Assembly: GCA_949361645.1 (NCBI GenBank)
Contig: OX442423.1
Span: 3,406,023-3,470,022, forward strand
Origin: Spongilla lacustris
Taxonomy: Eukaryota; Porifera; Demospongiae; Spongillida; Spongillidae
DNA length: 64,000 nt
Direction of reading: 5' to 3'
Below, in pieces: positions 1-8,758 of the stretch. The position numbers and the translations under genes are program-made. How positions within the stretch are numbered: position 1 is the stretch's first letter; every line of letters begins with the position of its first letter. A model generated the notes under the pieces. It was not told where the DNA came from. It did not search any database and was given only the letters and a program-made list of their open reading frames with translations.

Positions 1-2357
1 CCTGCCAGTGAACGTTGGATGGCGGTGAGTGCCCATGCAATTAGCATGCGTTGGTGTTGCATCATGATTACATGTAATAATTATAAACCGGGTGGAACTT
101 TTTGTTCCACCAGAAAAGAAAAATAAATAAATAAGGCGGTCGCATTGAAAAATGAAGGGGTAATTAAATTTTCAGCGCCTTATAACACTGTGACGGATTG
201 TCCTTATGTATTGTGTTATGCACAGCATTCGCAAATCATGTCACGCCCTTTTTCAAATTGGGCCATCTACAACCCTCCTCGTCACGCATTATCCCATACT
301 ACTGTTAGTGTTATTTATCCAGTGTGACGTAATTTGTGAGTGCTCCATGTATTATTTATTTGCATATATTTGTGATGCTGACCTACATAATTACACAACA
401 CAGGATCATGTTAGGTGTTGCCGGCATTCCGTCAATAATAATGTTCATCGGCTTTATATTCCTGCCCGAGAGCCCTCGCTGGCTTGTGTTTCATGGACAT
501 GAAGAGAGAGCAAGGCGTGTTCTTTATAAGATACGAGGTCATATCCAAGTGGAACAAGAATTGGTTATCTTAATGGATGACTACCACGCCCACATCAACT
601 CTCATGTCGGTGAGTCAAGCCATATAGGTGCATTAATGTGGGGTGATGGGGTCACCCCTTTCAAACATTACACTTGATGAGGGAGTGTATTCAGTAAGGA
701 CATGCACCCTCTTTGATGGCAAAGGCTTCGTAGTTTATGTGACATTTGAGGTGGTGGAAGACATTGAACATTGGTTCTCTTGCTTCACAAAAGGATTCAA
801 ACAGCTGGTGGCAAAGTTCTTCACTTCTCGTCCAGTTATGATGGCACTGTTGGTGGGCTGTTCCCTTCAAATGTTCCAACAGTTATGTGGGATCAATACC
901 ATAATGTGAGTACATGCACTGCATATGTGTGATATACTGTTTGAATACAATACTTACAACAGATTAGCTGTACAAGCATTGCTGTTGGATGATTTGATTT
1001 GTGCACATTTAACAATAGTGTAAGGAGAATGCACAGGTGAGTAATGGCATATGTACTGCCTAGTGTGTAAAAGACAACATTTATGAAGTGGAGATAGGCC
1101 CAGCTTGGGAACATTTGGTGATGTGACAACAATATTATCTGTTCAGGAAAATGTTGAGGCAGAGGTGAATCATCACTGAGCCAAATTTATCATTGCATGG
1201 TTTTATGCCACACGGGTTTAATTACTGTGACATCTTGGCCTGTTGGATTATGAATTTTAAAACGAAAATAAATACACTATAACTTGTCCCATTTATGTTT
1301 ACCCACTGTATGATACTTCTAGTTTGTAGTTTGTTACCCATTGTGGCAGAGTACTCACTATGTGTGATCCTTATACTAAAATTGAATTGAGGAGCACCAG
1401 AACTACATAGTGTGCTGTTTGTACCGGTCGTTCACATCTTAATTCTGTGTACTTTGACTATTTCATTTCATTTTATTGCTGTGCAGGTACTACACAGCGT
1501 CTATCATTGCAATGGCTGGCTACACTGACAATGTTGCGATCTGGTTATCTGTTGTCCCAGGCTTTGGTAACTTTTTTTTTACACTCATTGGATATTTCTT
1601 GGTGGACCGCATTGGACGGAGGAAGCTTTGGTTCATAAGTAATGCAGGCCTGGTCCTGGGACTTCTAATGCTGATTATGTCATTTACGATATATATTCAC
1701 TTCAGCATGGTTGCCGCACCCATGTCTGGTGGTAGTGGTAGCTCGTGTAGGTACTGGAATTGTGGATCATGTATTTCCAATGAGAAATGTGGTTTTTGTG
1801 TTGCCTATGATCCAACCACAAAGCAGTATTCAAATGGCACCTGTAGCAGTCGTGCAGACAACCATTTATACTCCAATCTGACGGGGCACAAATGTCCCCT
1901 TAATGTGGAACTGCCGAATGCCTCCATTCCTTTAACAATGTGGTACACTGCTAATTGCCCTAACACATTCATTGGTCCTTTGGCTATCATTTCACTTTTT
2001 GTGTACCTTGCCTTCTTCGCTCCTGGGGTTGGTCCTCTTGCTTGGACGATCAATGCTGAGATCTACCCAACATGGGCCAGGAGCAGTGGGATTGCTATTG
2101 CAACCAGCACCAACTGGGTGTTCAACATGATAGTGTCAATGACATTCCTTACTCTCGTTGATGTTTTGGGCCAGCCATTGACCTTTGGCATTTATGCAGT
2201 ACTGTGTGTCATTTCTTTGCTATTTGTGATACTGTTCCTTCCTGAAACAAGGGGGAAAACCCTGGAGGACATGGAGCACCTGTTCCAGCGTCCATACTTC
2301 TTGCAGTGGTGCAAGAGAAAAGGGGAGCATGAAACCTTAAAAGAACAGCACAGTTAG
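1..2357 (+). CDS. SLC2A13-like: Proton/myo-inositol cotransporter-like sugar transporter (SLC2A13/HMIT type), 3' part
   Basis: Major facilitator (SLC2 family) protein of the plasma membrane; the family moves myo-inositol or sugars, HMIT with protons. Exons: 2-24 (partial), 404-609, 794-905, 1487-2357. The split codons join cleanly (CG+G = Arg, G+GA = Gly, AT+G = Met) and give 403 codons ending in TAG. Family marks seen: PESPRW after the central helices, LQMFQQLCGINTIMYY in helix 7, DRIGRRK between helices 8 and 9, a large cysteine-rich extracellular loop (CRYWNCGSC...CGFC) typical of HMIT rather than of GLUT1-5, then GPLAWTINAEIYP, and LPETRGKTLEDME at the end. Human HMIT is about 650 residues, so roughly the first third lies outside the window. 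The first exon ends in Gly-Trp-Arg just as HMIT does before its MLG segment. Intact where visible. Substrate is inferred from the family. Confidence 0.93.
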
Positions 2358-2542
2358 ATATTAAACTGCTTGCTTGTATATAATTGTCATTCGGGCCTGG
2401 GTTATGATTAGCTGTAATTGATTCATAATGCAATTTACTGAAGTTCAGAGATGATAATCAGTTGGGTTACATGTAGAAGTAAATCACTGCAGAAGTAAAC
2501 ATGTCTTAGAGGTACCTATTCTCAGTAGTGTAGTATGATTGA

Positions 2543-2548
2543 AATAAA
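2543..2548 (+). promoter_or_regulatory. Possible polyadenylation signal of the transporter gene
   Basis: AATAAA lies 186 bases after the stop codon of the transporter gene. It is the first AATAAA downstream, so a plausible 3' end; not proven. Confidence 0.4.
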
Positions 2549-2554
2549 GAGATT

Positions 2555-3130
2555 GAGATCAACACTCATCATACCCAGTTATCAGACCACCCCAAAGAAA
2601 GTCCACACACCACTTAGAAAATCACATGATGTCCCATCATCACACATTCCAAATCTACATGCATACACTCAGACCACTCCCATCTTTACACAACACCCCT
2701 TCTTCAGACAACATGCACTCATCTCGAAGTCCATACAAACTACTTGCAATCACTAACACTCGTTCAGACCACCTACCATCGTCAAACACTCCACTCACAC
2801 CTACAACACACTAACCTCCACTTAACACAATCTGTGCTCATCTGAAGTCCATGTACACCACCTACAATCACCCAGTACTCACAAACTATAGCTGTCACGT
2901 CCCACTTCAGTTCAACATCCCCGCATGCAACACCCAACCATCCAAACCTACATTACCCCAGCACTCGGCCCCACCCCCATCATGCAATCAGCACCACACA
3001 CCTACAAAACGTCGCCCACTACACTTGCACAAGCTGCATTCCAAACAACACTCCACCTGTTGCATACCCTACAATTGTGCAGCACCCCACGTAGTGGAGA
3101 AGCAATCCATCTGCTGCTGTGAGGTATTTG
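2555..3130. repeat. Degenerate C/A-rich tandem repeat
   Basis: The plus strand is almost free of G and reads as imperfect repetitions of segments such as 'ctcatctgaagtccat' and 'cactcagaccac'. The clearest pair starts near 2717 and 2835 (about 118 bp apart) and shares the order caat-cac after the matching block. Open frames here are by-products of the low complexity, not genes. Confidence 0.55.
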
Positions 3131-4062
3131 GAGACTAGCACTGAGCATGCGTAGAATAAACGGTGAATTTCTACGTGATGCTTGTGCTATTAATGCAATC
3201 AAAAAATGACATTGGATAATACCATACTCTAGTTCAGTGCCTTCCTTCTATGGTGCCTCATAAAACCATACAAGGCAGCTTGATGCTATACCAGTAGACG
3301 GTGTGTAGTGGTGGAGGAGATAGGTGACAGGCAAGGTGAAAGAATGCGTCCAGTTGTACCAGCGAGTTGTTGGCTGCTTACTAGTGGTGAAATATAGTAA
3401 TGGGAACACAGATGTTATTCCAAAAAAGCACTCCAATGGGGCAGAGATGTTCCAAAAGAGGCACTACAAGGGCAAAATCACTCGAACATGGATCATATTG
3501 GTACCTTGGGTTTACATTAAGTAGACTAGTGTATCTGATAAGCCTGCACAAGCTGTTGATTATGGAAGCAATTATATTAATAGCACACATTAATCCCATG
3601 GCTTGTACGGCACATATACATACAAACACATCTGACCTATACAAGGTCATCTCACTCTTAAGGTGCAACCTATATAATTCCTTATGAGATCTATATACAC
3701 AATCCTACATTTACATTCTACAACATCGCACAGGGTAGTTCCGTTACAAGCACTGATGCCTTATTTTGATGTTGAATGTACTATTTATGTACTTGTGGTG
3801 ATTGCATGTGCGTCCAAGTATGCATTGTAGCTGCTTGTGAAGAAAGGACCCATGCAAGCATGTTATGTACATTTATCTGATGCTGGTGATCTCTATGTGT
3901 TGGTATTTTCATGCTCATGAATTACTATGCACCTTTCTTGAAAAGAAAAAAAAAAAACTCAATTTAGCTTGCAATTTAGTTCAGATTACCCCGGGCTACG
4001 CCCAACTGGTGTAATTACTGCCACAAGCTATATATGTCATGCAGGAGTTAATCAACTCTTCC
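3131..4062. other. Intergenic stretch, nothing recognised
   Basis: No exon, RNA gene or clear repeat was recognised. Overlapping short open frames on both strands near 3324-3690 show no family motif and no plausible splice context. Confidence 0.5.
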
Positions 4063-4092
4063 AGAGATCATATATATCTATATATGATCTCT
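4063..4092. repeat. Perfect 13-bp inverted repeat
   Basis: AGAGATCATATAT and its exact reverse complement are separated by 4 bases. It lies about 35 bases before a 33-base G tract, in the region upstream of the SH2 gene. Confidence 0.75.
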
Positions 4093-4126
4093 GACTCTTC
4101 TTAGGCATCTATAGCGACATCATGAA

Positions 4127-4159
<33 letters not shown>
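4127..4159. repeat. Poly-G tract, 33 bases
   Basis: An uninterrupted run of 33 G, the longest of about nine G or C runs of 10-33 bases in the window. Such runs can form G-quadruplexes and are prone to length error in sequencing. Confidence 0.9.
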
Positions 4160-4160
<1 letters not shown>

Positions 4161-4265
4161 GATAAGTGTTATTGCACCCCAGACTGCCAGGGCCCAGATA
4201 GGCGCATGTACATGTATATGTATAATTTAGACCCGCAGGTGGGGCCTACCGCCACTGGGTCACAT

Positions 4266-4274
4266 TATATATAA
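4266..4274 (+). promoter_or_regulatory. TATA-like box upstream of SH2 gene
   Basis: TATATATAA lies 28 bases before the first in-frame ATG (4294) and 109 bases before the second (4375). A TATA box normally acts about 30 bases before the transcription start, so this placing favours 4375 as the real start codon. Confidence 0.35.
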
Positions 4275-4293
4275 ATGCGGCAACGCATCAAGA

Positions 4294-4935
4294 ATGCTAA
4301 CAACAATTGGGGGAACTCCCTACTTTATAGGCCCAGCCTCGCCCCTCCCCAATTGGCAAGGCCTGAAAGAAAACATGACATCTTGCTGTTCGTGCTTTCA
4401 GCGACCCAAAGATGAAAACCATATCGAGCGTCCATTCGTTACAGCTGAATGGAGCACGTCATCTCTATCAGAAGATCCGGTGGTCTGCCGATCATTACTC
4501 GGCACAGCTCCAATAAACTATGATCAAGAAGCAGTAATATCCACGCGGCGTAAGTCATCTACACTATCAGGTACGTCACGAAAATTCCCCCCGAAGGGTT
4601 CTCCAGTGGGCAAATTATACTACCATGGCAGAAAGAGTCGAAGAAGTGTGGAACAGATTTTGGATCCTTCGAAATCCGACGGGACGTTTATCGTTTATGA
4701 GTCGGATTCCGTTGCAGTGGACGACAATCCACTCTACGTGTTATCAGTGGTATGCGAGGGGCGAGTCTTCCACATTGAAATCATGAGGTGTGCCGACGGA
4801 ACATTTGTTCCGTTGAATGTGCCTGGCTCGAAACCTCATAAGTCTGTTCCAAAACTTGTTACCTATTACGGGACAAAACCACTGGATTTGAAGGAGTTTG
4901 GTAGCATCAAGCTGATTAGCTATATTGCTTCGTGA
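4294..4935 (+). CDS. Single-exon SH2-domain adaptor lacking the FLVR arginine
   Basis: Open frame of 213 codons without introns. Residues 1-105 look disordered, Ser- and Lys-rich; from the second ATG (4375, residue 28) the protein would begin MTSCCSCF, a cysteine cluster that could be palmitoylated. Residues 109-205 are an SH2 domain: YYHGRKSRRSVEQIL (WYHG...SR start), DGTFIVYES (FLVRES strand), LYVLSVV, GRVFHIEI (with the strand-D His), and SVPKLVTYYGTKPL at the end. In the FLVR motif the arginine that contacts phosphotyrosine phosphate is Tyr (codon TAT, 4696-4698), so ordinary phosphotyrosine binding is unlikely. There is no kinase, SOCS box or SH3 domain. It may be an SH2 fold used for another contact, or a decaying retrocopy, but no stop or frameshift is present. 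Confidence 0.85.
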   Translation: MLTTIGGTPYFIGPASPLPNWQGLKENMTSCCSCFQRPKDENHIERPFVTAEWSTSSLSEDPVVCRSLLGTAPINYDQEAVISTRRKSSTLSGTSRKFPPKGSPVGKLYYHGRKSRRSVEQILDPSKSDGTFIVYESDSVAVDDNPLYVLSVVCEGRVFHIEIMRCADGTFVPLNVPGSKPHKSVPKLVTYYGTKPLDLKEFGSIKLISYIAS

Positions 4936-5223
4936 TCGTGATGCTTTGTTTGCACCCGTGACGTCATTGTGTCATGTTGTTCATCATAGATAATGGATCC
5001 ATTAGACCTATCTATAGGTCCGGTACAGTGAAGGCGTATGTTGATTGCAAATTGATTGGATCCAAGTTACTATACATGATTACCGTACTGTAATTTTTTC
5101 TTTCCATATTATGCCATTATAGTATGTTATACTGGACCGACCTCTTTCTCATGACCCCCCAAATTGGTCTAGGACTACATGTAGGTGTTACTAGTAACAC
5201 ACATAATATGTAATTTAGAAGTT

Positions 5224-5229
5224 AATAAA
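5224..5229 (+). promoter_or_regulatory. Possible polyadenylation signal of the SH2 gene
   Basis: AATAAA lies 289 bases after the SH2 stop codon. Plausible 3' end signal, not proven. Confidence 0.35.
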
Positions 5230-5579
5230 TTAGAACTACAAGTCTACAACCCAGCGTGAAAAACACATCATATACCGACGCCAGCCAGTACTAATTAATT
5301 ATTATAATATCCTTAAATTATTATCCATAGACCATGGCCAGCTGATCTGTATAAGCCGGGGCTGTGCGGCCAGAGATCTTAATGGTCACATGACGGGTGA
5401 CGTGGTTGTATAGATAGTATGCACAGAAAGGTGTGAAGAAATGTAATCACGTAACGTCGCGTTAGACCACACCCACTGGTGGGAAAGATTCAACGGTGGG
5501 CATCGGGAAAAAGCACATGTTTTGTAGTTATGTGCGAAATGGATTACTTTAGTTCTTTGAATGCTATCGGCCAGCAAAG

Positions 5580-6104
5580 ATACATGGATAAGCTTCGTCT
5601 TCTAGACTTATTCTTGGCGGACAACCCCTAAACTGTTGCTAACTCGATCAACTTTGTGAAGGGATATGTCTCATTGGCCACCTGTTAATCGCCCTGGAGT
5701 CTACACACGTCAGCAAATGCTGCAATGGAAGCAATTGGATGCGTACAACTATTTCACGTTTGCACTGTGGATCTAAGAAACACAAGTGAGTGTGTGAAAC
5801 TGAAGGCTCTCGTGAACCCAAGCATGAGAAATCCAGAAAATGCTCACAGCGCTTGGGTAGCGACCAAGAAATCTGGAGATATAGTGGCAGCCCACTAGGA
5901 GAGGGAGGAGGGAGAGTGACGAGGTAGAGGGATGAGGGATGAAGGCTATAGTGAGTGTGGATAAGAGGGATGGGAGATAGTGAGATGAGAAGGAGGCAGG
6001 AGGTGGTAGGTGGCAGCCCACTGTACCTGCATGGCTGGGTGAGCCTACATATATACTACTTGTAATCATTTTGAAATCAAATGTATTATGTGTATGATAT
6101 TTCT
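5580..6104 (+). pseudogene. Inverted 5' fragment of a SWIM/YqaJ/PHD gene (left arm)
   Basis: This arm is the reverse complement of sequence spread over about 7126-8541. It starts about 90 bases before an ATG at 5669 that opens with MSHWPPVNRPGVYTRQQML. A second coding block around 5770-5890 reads LVNPSMRNPENAHSAWVAT then KKSGDIVAAH, and near 6020-6040 HCTCMAG precedes a GTGAGC donor. Asn-Pro-Glu-Asn-Ala-His-Ser-Ala-Trp and a CxC are hallmarks I know from the SWIM zinc-finger part of animal YqaJ-domain proteins. The first block runs into TAA in its own frame, so at least one frameshift or lost intron separates the blocks. The copy stops inside the next intron, before the CSH exon, and holds no nuclease domain. 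It points toward the minus-strand copy. Confidence 0.75.
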
Positions 6105-7428
6105 TTATTCCATATTTTGCGTAACATAGCTTCAGTTAATGTATTGTACCTGCATGCACTGCAATTTTGGCTTCTATAACTTGATAAGATTTAATTGATT
6201 TGATTGACACAAATCTGCACAGTACCATTCACCTTGCGGAATGCAATCTAGACCAACACAACCAACATGAAAACACTCATAAGGACAATCGTTGTTGTCA
6301 CATCCAACCATAAGTCCCTCTTCCACATTGCGGCAAATGCAGTACAGCTGTTCAACTTGCTCAGACGATTGCTGTGTAGAGCTGCAGCTGGTGTCATCAA
6401 CTATGCTTCAGTATAGCATTTGAACACAGTATCAGCTTCACGTAGAAAAGGTCTAGCTTGGGCTGTATTTCGTCCCACATCATCGCCGGGATCTCATGTG
6501 ATTCTTTAAGATGCATGCCACAAGTAGTCCAGCATACAAAATCACAATATGGTCTGTCACAAATAGGCAGCTGACCCTGTATTTGGTAATAATATGCATG
6601 TGTTGTTGAAAGCTTTATACCACCTTCACTGTGTTCTAAATAGAAGTTGGCTATGTCAACTGCAGCTGCAGGATCACTGTCTTGTATGCTGTATGGACAT
6701 ACCCTTACCACAGCAGGTGCTTGATACAAGTCCATCTGGTGAAGCTCCCAAATGTGGGTAGAGAGGATTCAGGCCAGCTTGTTATATCTTTGAGTCTTGC
6801 AAGAATGGCTGCCGCTGTTTCGAATTGGTGGCCAGTATTGGGCTGCTATATTTGGCAGGTTGAGGTGTAACATGAAGCTTTTTGGCCTTTTGAATTGGAT
6901 GTCATGCAGCAATACGAGCAGGTTGGTGCTAAATAATAAATATATAAGCATTGACATAGGTTTAAAATAAAATAGACATGCAGTTATACCTTGGTACTAA
7001 ACACTTCATTCCATTACAAGAGCTGGATGTAATAGCCGTGTATCCATTATGTGTAGCAGCTTCTACTTTGAATAGGATGGCAGCAACATGGGAACACCCT
7101 TCACCTAAGCTGACATAAAAGAAATATCATACACATAATACATTTGATTTCATAATGATTACATGTAGTATATATGTAGGCTCACCCAGCCATGCAGGTA
7201 CAGTGGGCTGCCACCTACCACCTCCTGTCTCCTTCTCATCTCACTACCTCCCATCCCTCTTATCCACACTCACTATAGCCTTCCTCCCTCATCCCTCTAT
7301 ATACCTCGTCACCCTCCCTCCTCCCTCTCCCAGTGGGCTGCCACTATATCTCCAGATTTCTTGGTCGCTATCCAAGCGCCGTGAGCATTTTCTGGATTTC
7401 TCATTTCTCACGAGAGCCTTCAGTATCA

Positions 7429-7457
7429 CCATAGATATTTGATACAAATATCTATGG
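7429..7457. mobile_element. 29-bp palindromic mini-insertion with transposon ends
   Basis: CCATAGATATTT and its exact complement flank a 5-base centre. It sits between two copies of TATCA (7424-7428 and 7458-7462). The other arm of the inverted duplication lacks it, which shows an insertion. Its ends are the same as those of the 859-bp element 57 bases away, so it appears to be the two termini of one transposon family joined with nothing in between. It also breaks the SWIM exon of the pseudogene. Confidence 0.75.
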
Positions 7458-7513
7458 TATCACACACTCACTTGTGTTTCTTAGGTCCACAGTGCAAACG
7501 TGAAATAGTTGTA

Positions 7514-8372
7514 CCATAGATATTAAAGTAAGGGGATTGGAAACGCATCACGTGAGCGCATGATTGTACACGTACACTCCTTGACACGGTTATTATTACC
7601 CTTAAACCAACGAAGACTTGAAAACTGCTGCTACTGTGTGATTTGTTTTCATCCTAAAACGTCATATTACATCTTCCTACGTGTCTGTAAGCCATTCTTT
7701 AACTGGCACGGCTCTTTGCTCTTATTGTTTGCTTGCTGAACGCGATTTTCTAGTACCTTACGCGACTCGGTTACGGACTGTACCTTTTATTTTTGACCAG
7801 TTCATCTCAGCGCGATTCTGTTACTACTATGTCGTTGGTAGGTCATATCTGTATGCCTTTCCTTAATTTTGTGTACGGCGGACTGTTCTTTACTTCGCAA
7901 CCTCCATTCTAGTACGTAAGAAGCGTAAATGGAGTTACTTTGGCACTGTACCTTTTTCTACGATTCTACAGGTGCTGGCGCGCTAAACGTTGCATATTAT
8001 AGATGTGCACAGTGTGCTACGTGCCTATTGGCTGTCATTTTCCCTTTAACCGTATCGCCTTAGGAGAGGTAACGAAGCTAAGGAGAGAAGCATTTATCGA
8101 TTTTTGATTATTTTTTAAGCAATGGGTATAAGACATTACGAGTGTGTAGAAGAAAGTATGACTGGAAAACAAAGGTTTTGGGTACCAGGCTTTGCTTGTC
8201 CATATACCACTCGCAAAGATGTGAACCTGTGATCCTGACGTCTCGGTCCCTATAGTCCATAAAACAGCTGCTGCGTACGATATGAATTTTTAATTGAAGG
8301 CGTAACATGGACTGTACGTGACTAATTAGATTCATTGATCCGTTTCCAATCCCCTTACTTAAATATCTATGG
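7514..8372. mobile_element. 859-bp non-autonomous DNA transposon with about 32-bp terminal inverted repeats
   Basis: The left end begins CCATAGATATTAAAGTAAGG and the right end is its reverse complement with one substitution, the match continuing to GGGGATTGGAAACG. The insertion is flanked by TTGTA (7509-7513 and 8373-8377), and the uninterrupted left arm carries a single TTGTA at the corresponding point, so the 5-bp target duplication is direct evidence of transposition. No transposase was recognised; the short open frames inside have no known motif. The superfamily is unassigned. Confidence 0.88.
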
Positions 8373-8541
8373 TTGTACGCATCCAATTGCTTCCATTGCA
8401 GCATTTGCTGACGTGTGTAGACTCCAGGGCGATTAACAGGTGGCCAATGAGACATATCCCTTCACAAAGTTGATCGAGTTAGCAACAGTTTAGGGATTGT
8501 CCGCCAAGGATAAGTCTAGAAGACGAAGCTTATCCATGTAG

Positions 8542-8758
8542 CGTGCTCGGTTTGCGCATGTTCCGAGGGCATAAGTAACAATTACAAATGTTAGTTTTGT
8601 ATTGAATCATAGATGTACTAAAACCAAATATCCATGCTTCTCTACATGTATAGCAAACGAACAGTGATCAATATAGCAAAGGGCGAAGGGGCCGGGGCTA
8701 ACAATTTAATAACTACTTCCCGAAAATTATAAAATTTAACTGATCTGAACGTTAAAAG
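8542..8758. other. Intergenic spacer between divergent genes
   Basis: About 220 bases between the outer edge of the YqaJ duplication and the ATG of the ankyrin-Roc-COR gene. It must contain the promoter of the latter. No TATA box or other motif was recognised with confidence. Confidence 0.4.

Larger units (their letters stand above)
6205..8455 (-). pseudogene. SWIM / YqaJ nuclease / PHD-finger gene, disrupted
   Basis: Read from high to low coordinates: ATG at 8455 (MSHWPPVNRPGVYTR...), the SWIM half-site block (NPENAHSAWVATKK, then CTCMAG near 7185-7206), its partner exon LGEGCSHVAAILFKVEAA (about 7040-7113), then IQFKRPKS, GASPDGLVSSTCCGKG (about 6690-6765), VCPYS, and STTHAYYYQIQGQL with CDFVCW (6397-6735), the lambda-exonuclease-like YqaJ domain. 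Last comes a C4HC3 PHD finger (6205-6349: YCICRN, GCDNNDCPYECFHVGCVGL, GEWYCADLC). SWIM, YqaJ and PHD together are known from repetitive genes of invertebrates. The reading frame shifts between CCGKG and VCPYS and again between the YqaJ block and PHD, and two insertions (7514-8372 and 7429-7457) break the 5' part. Hence a pseudogene, although every domain is still recognisable. Function in life: DNA end processing by the nuclease and histone-tail reading by PHD, inferred from the families only. Confidence 0.8.
7126..8541 (-). repeat. Right arm of the large inverted duplication (interrupted)
   Basis: Reverse complement of 5580-6104. Identity runs from the gaaatatcatacacataata edge near 7126 to 7513, is broken by an 859-bp insertion, and resumes at about 8373-8541, ending at the TACATGG that begins the left arm at 5580. 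The two arms are separated by about 1 kb of single-copy sequence containing the YqaJ and PHD parts. No target-site duplication is visible at the outer edges, so this looks like an inverted partial gene duplication rather than a simple transposon. Confidence 0.8.

Noticed and set aside
5773..6069. 98-codon minus open frame shared with 7155-7442
   Set aside because: Antisense of the conserved SWIM coding segment in both arms; the sense reading carries the family motifs.
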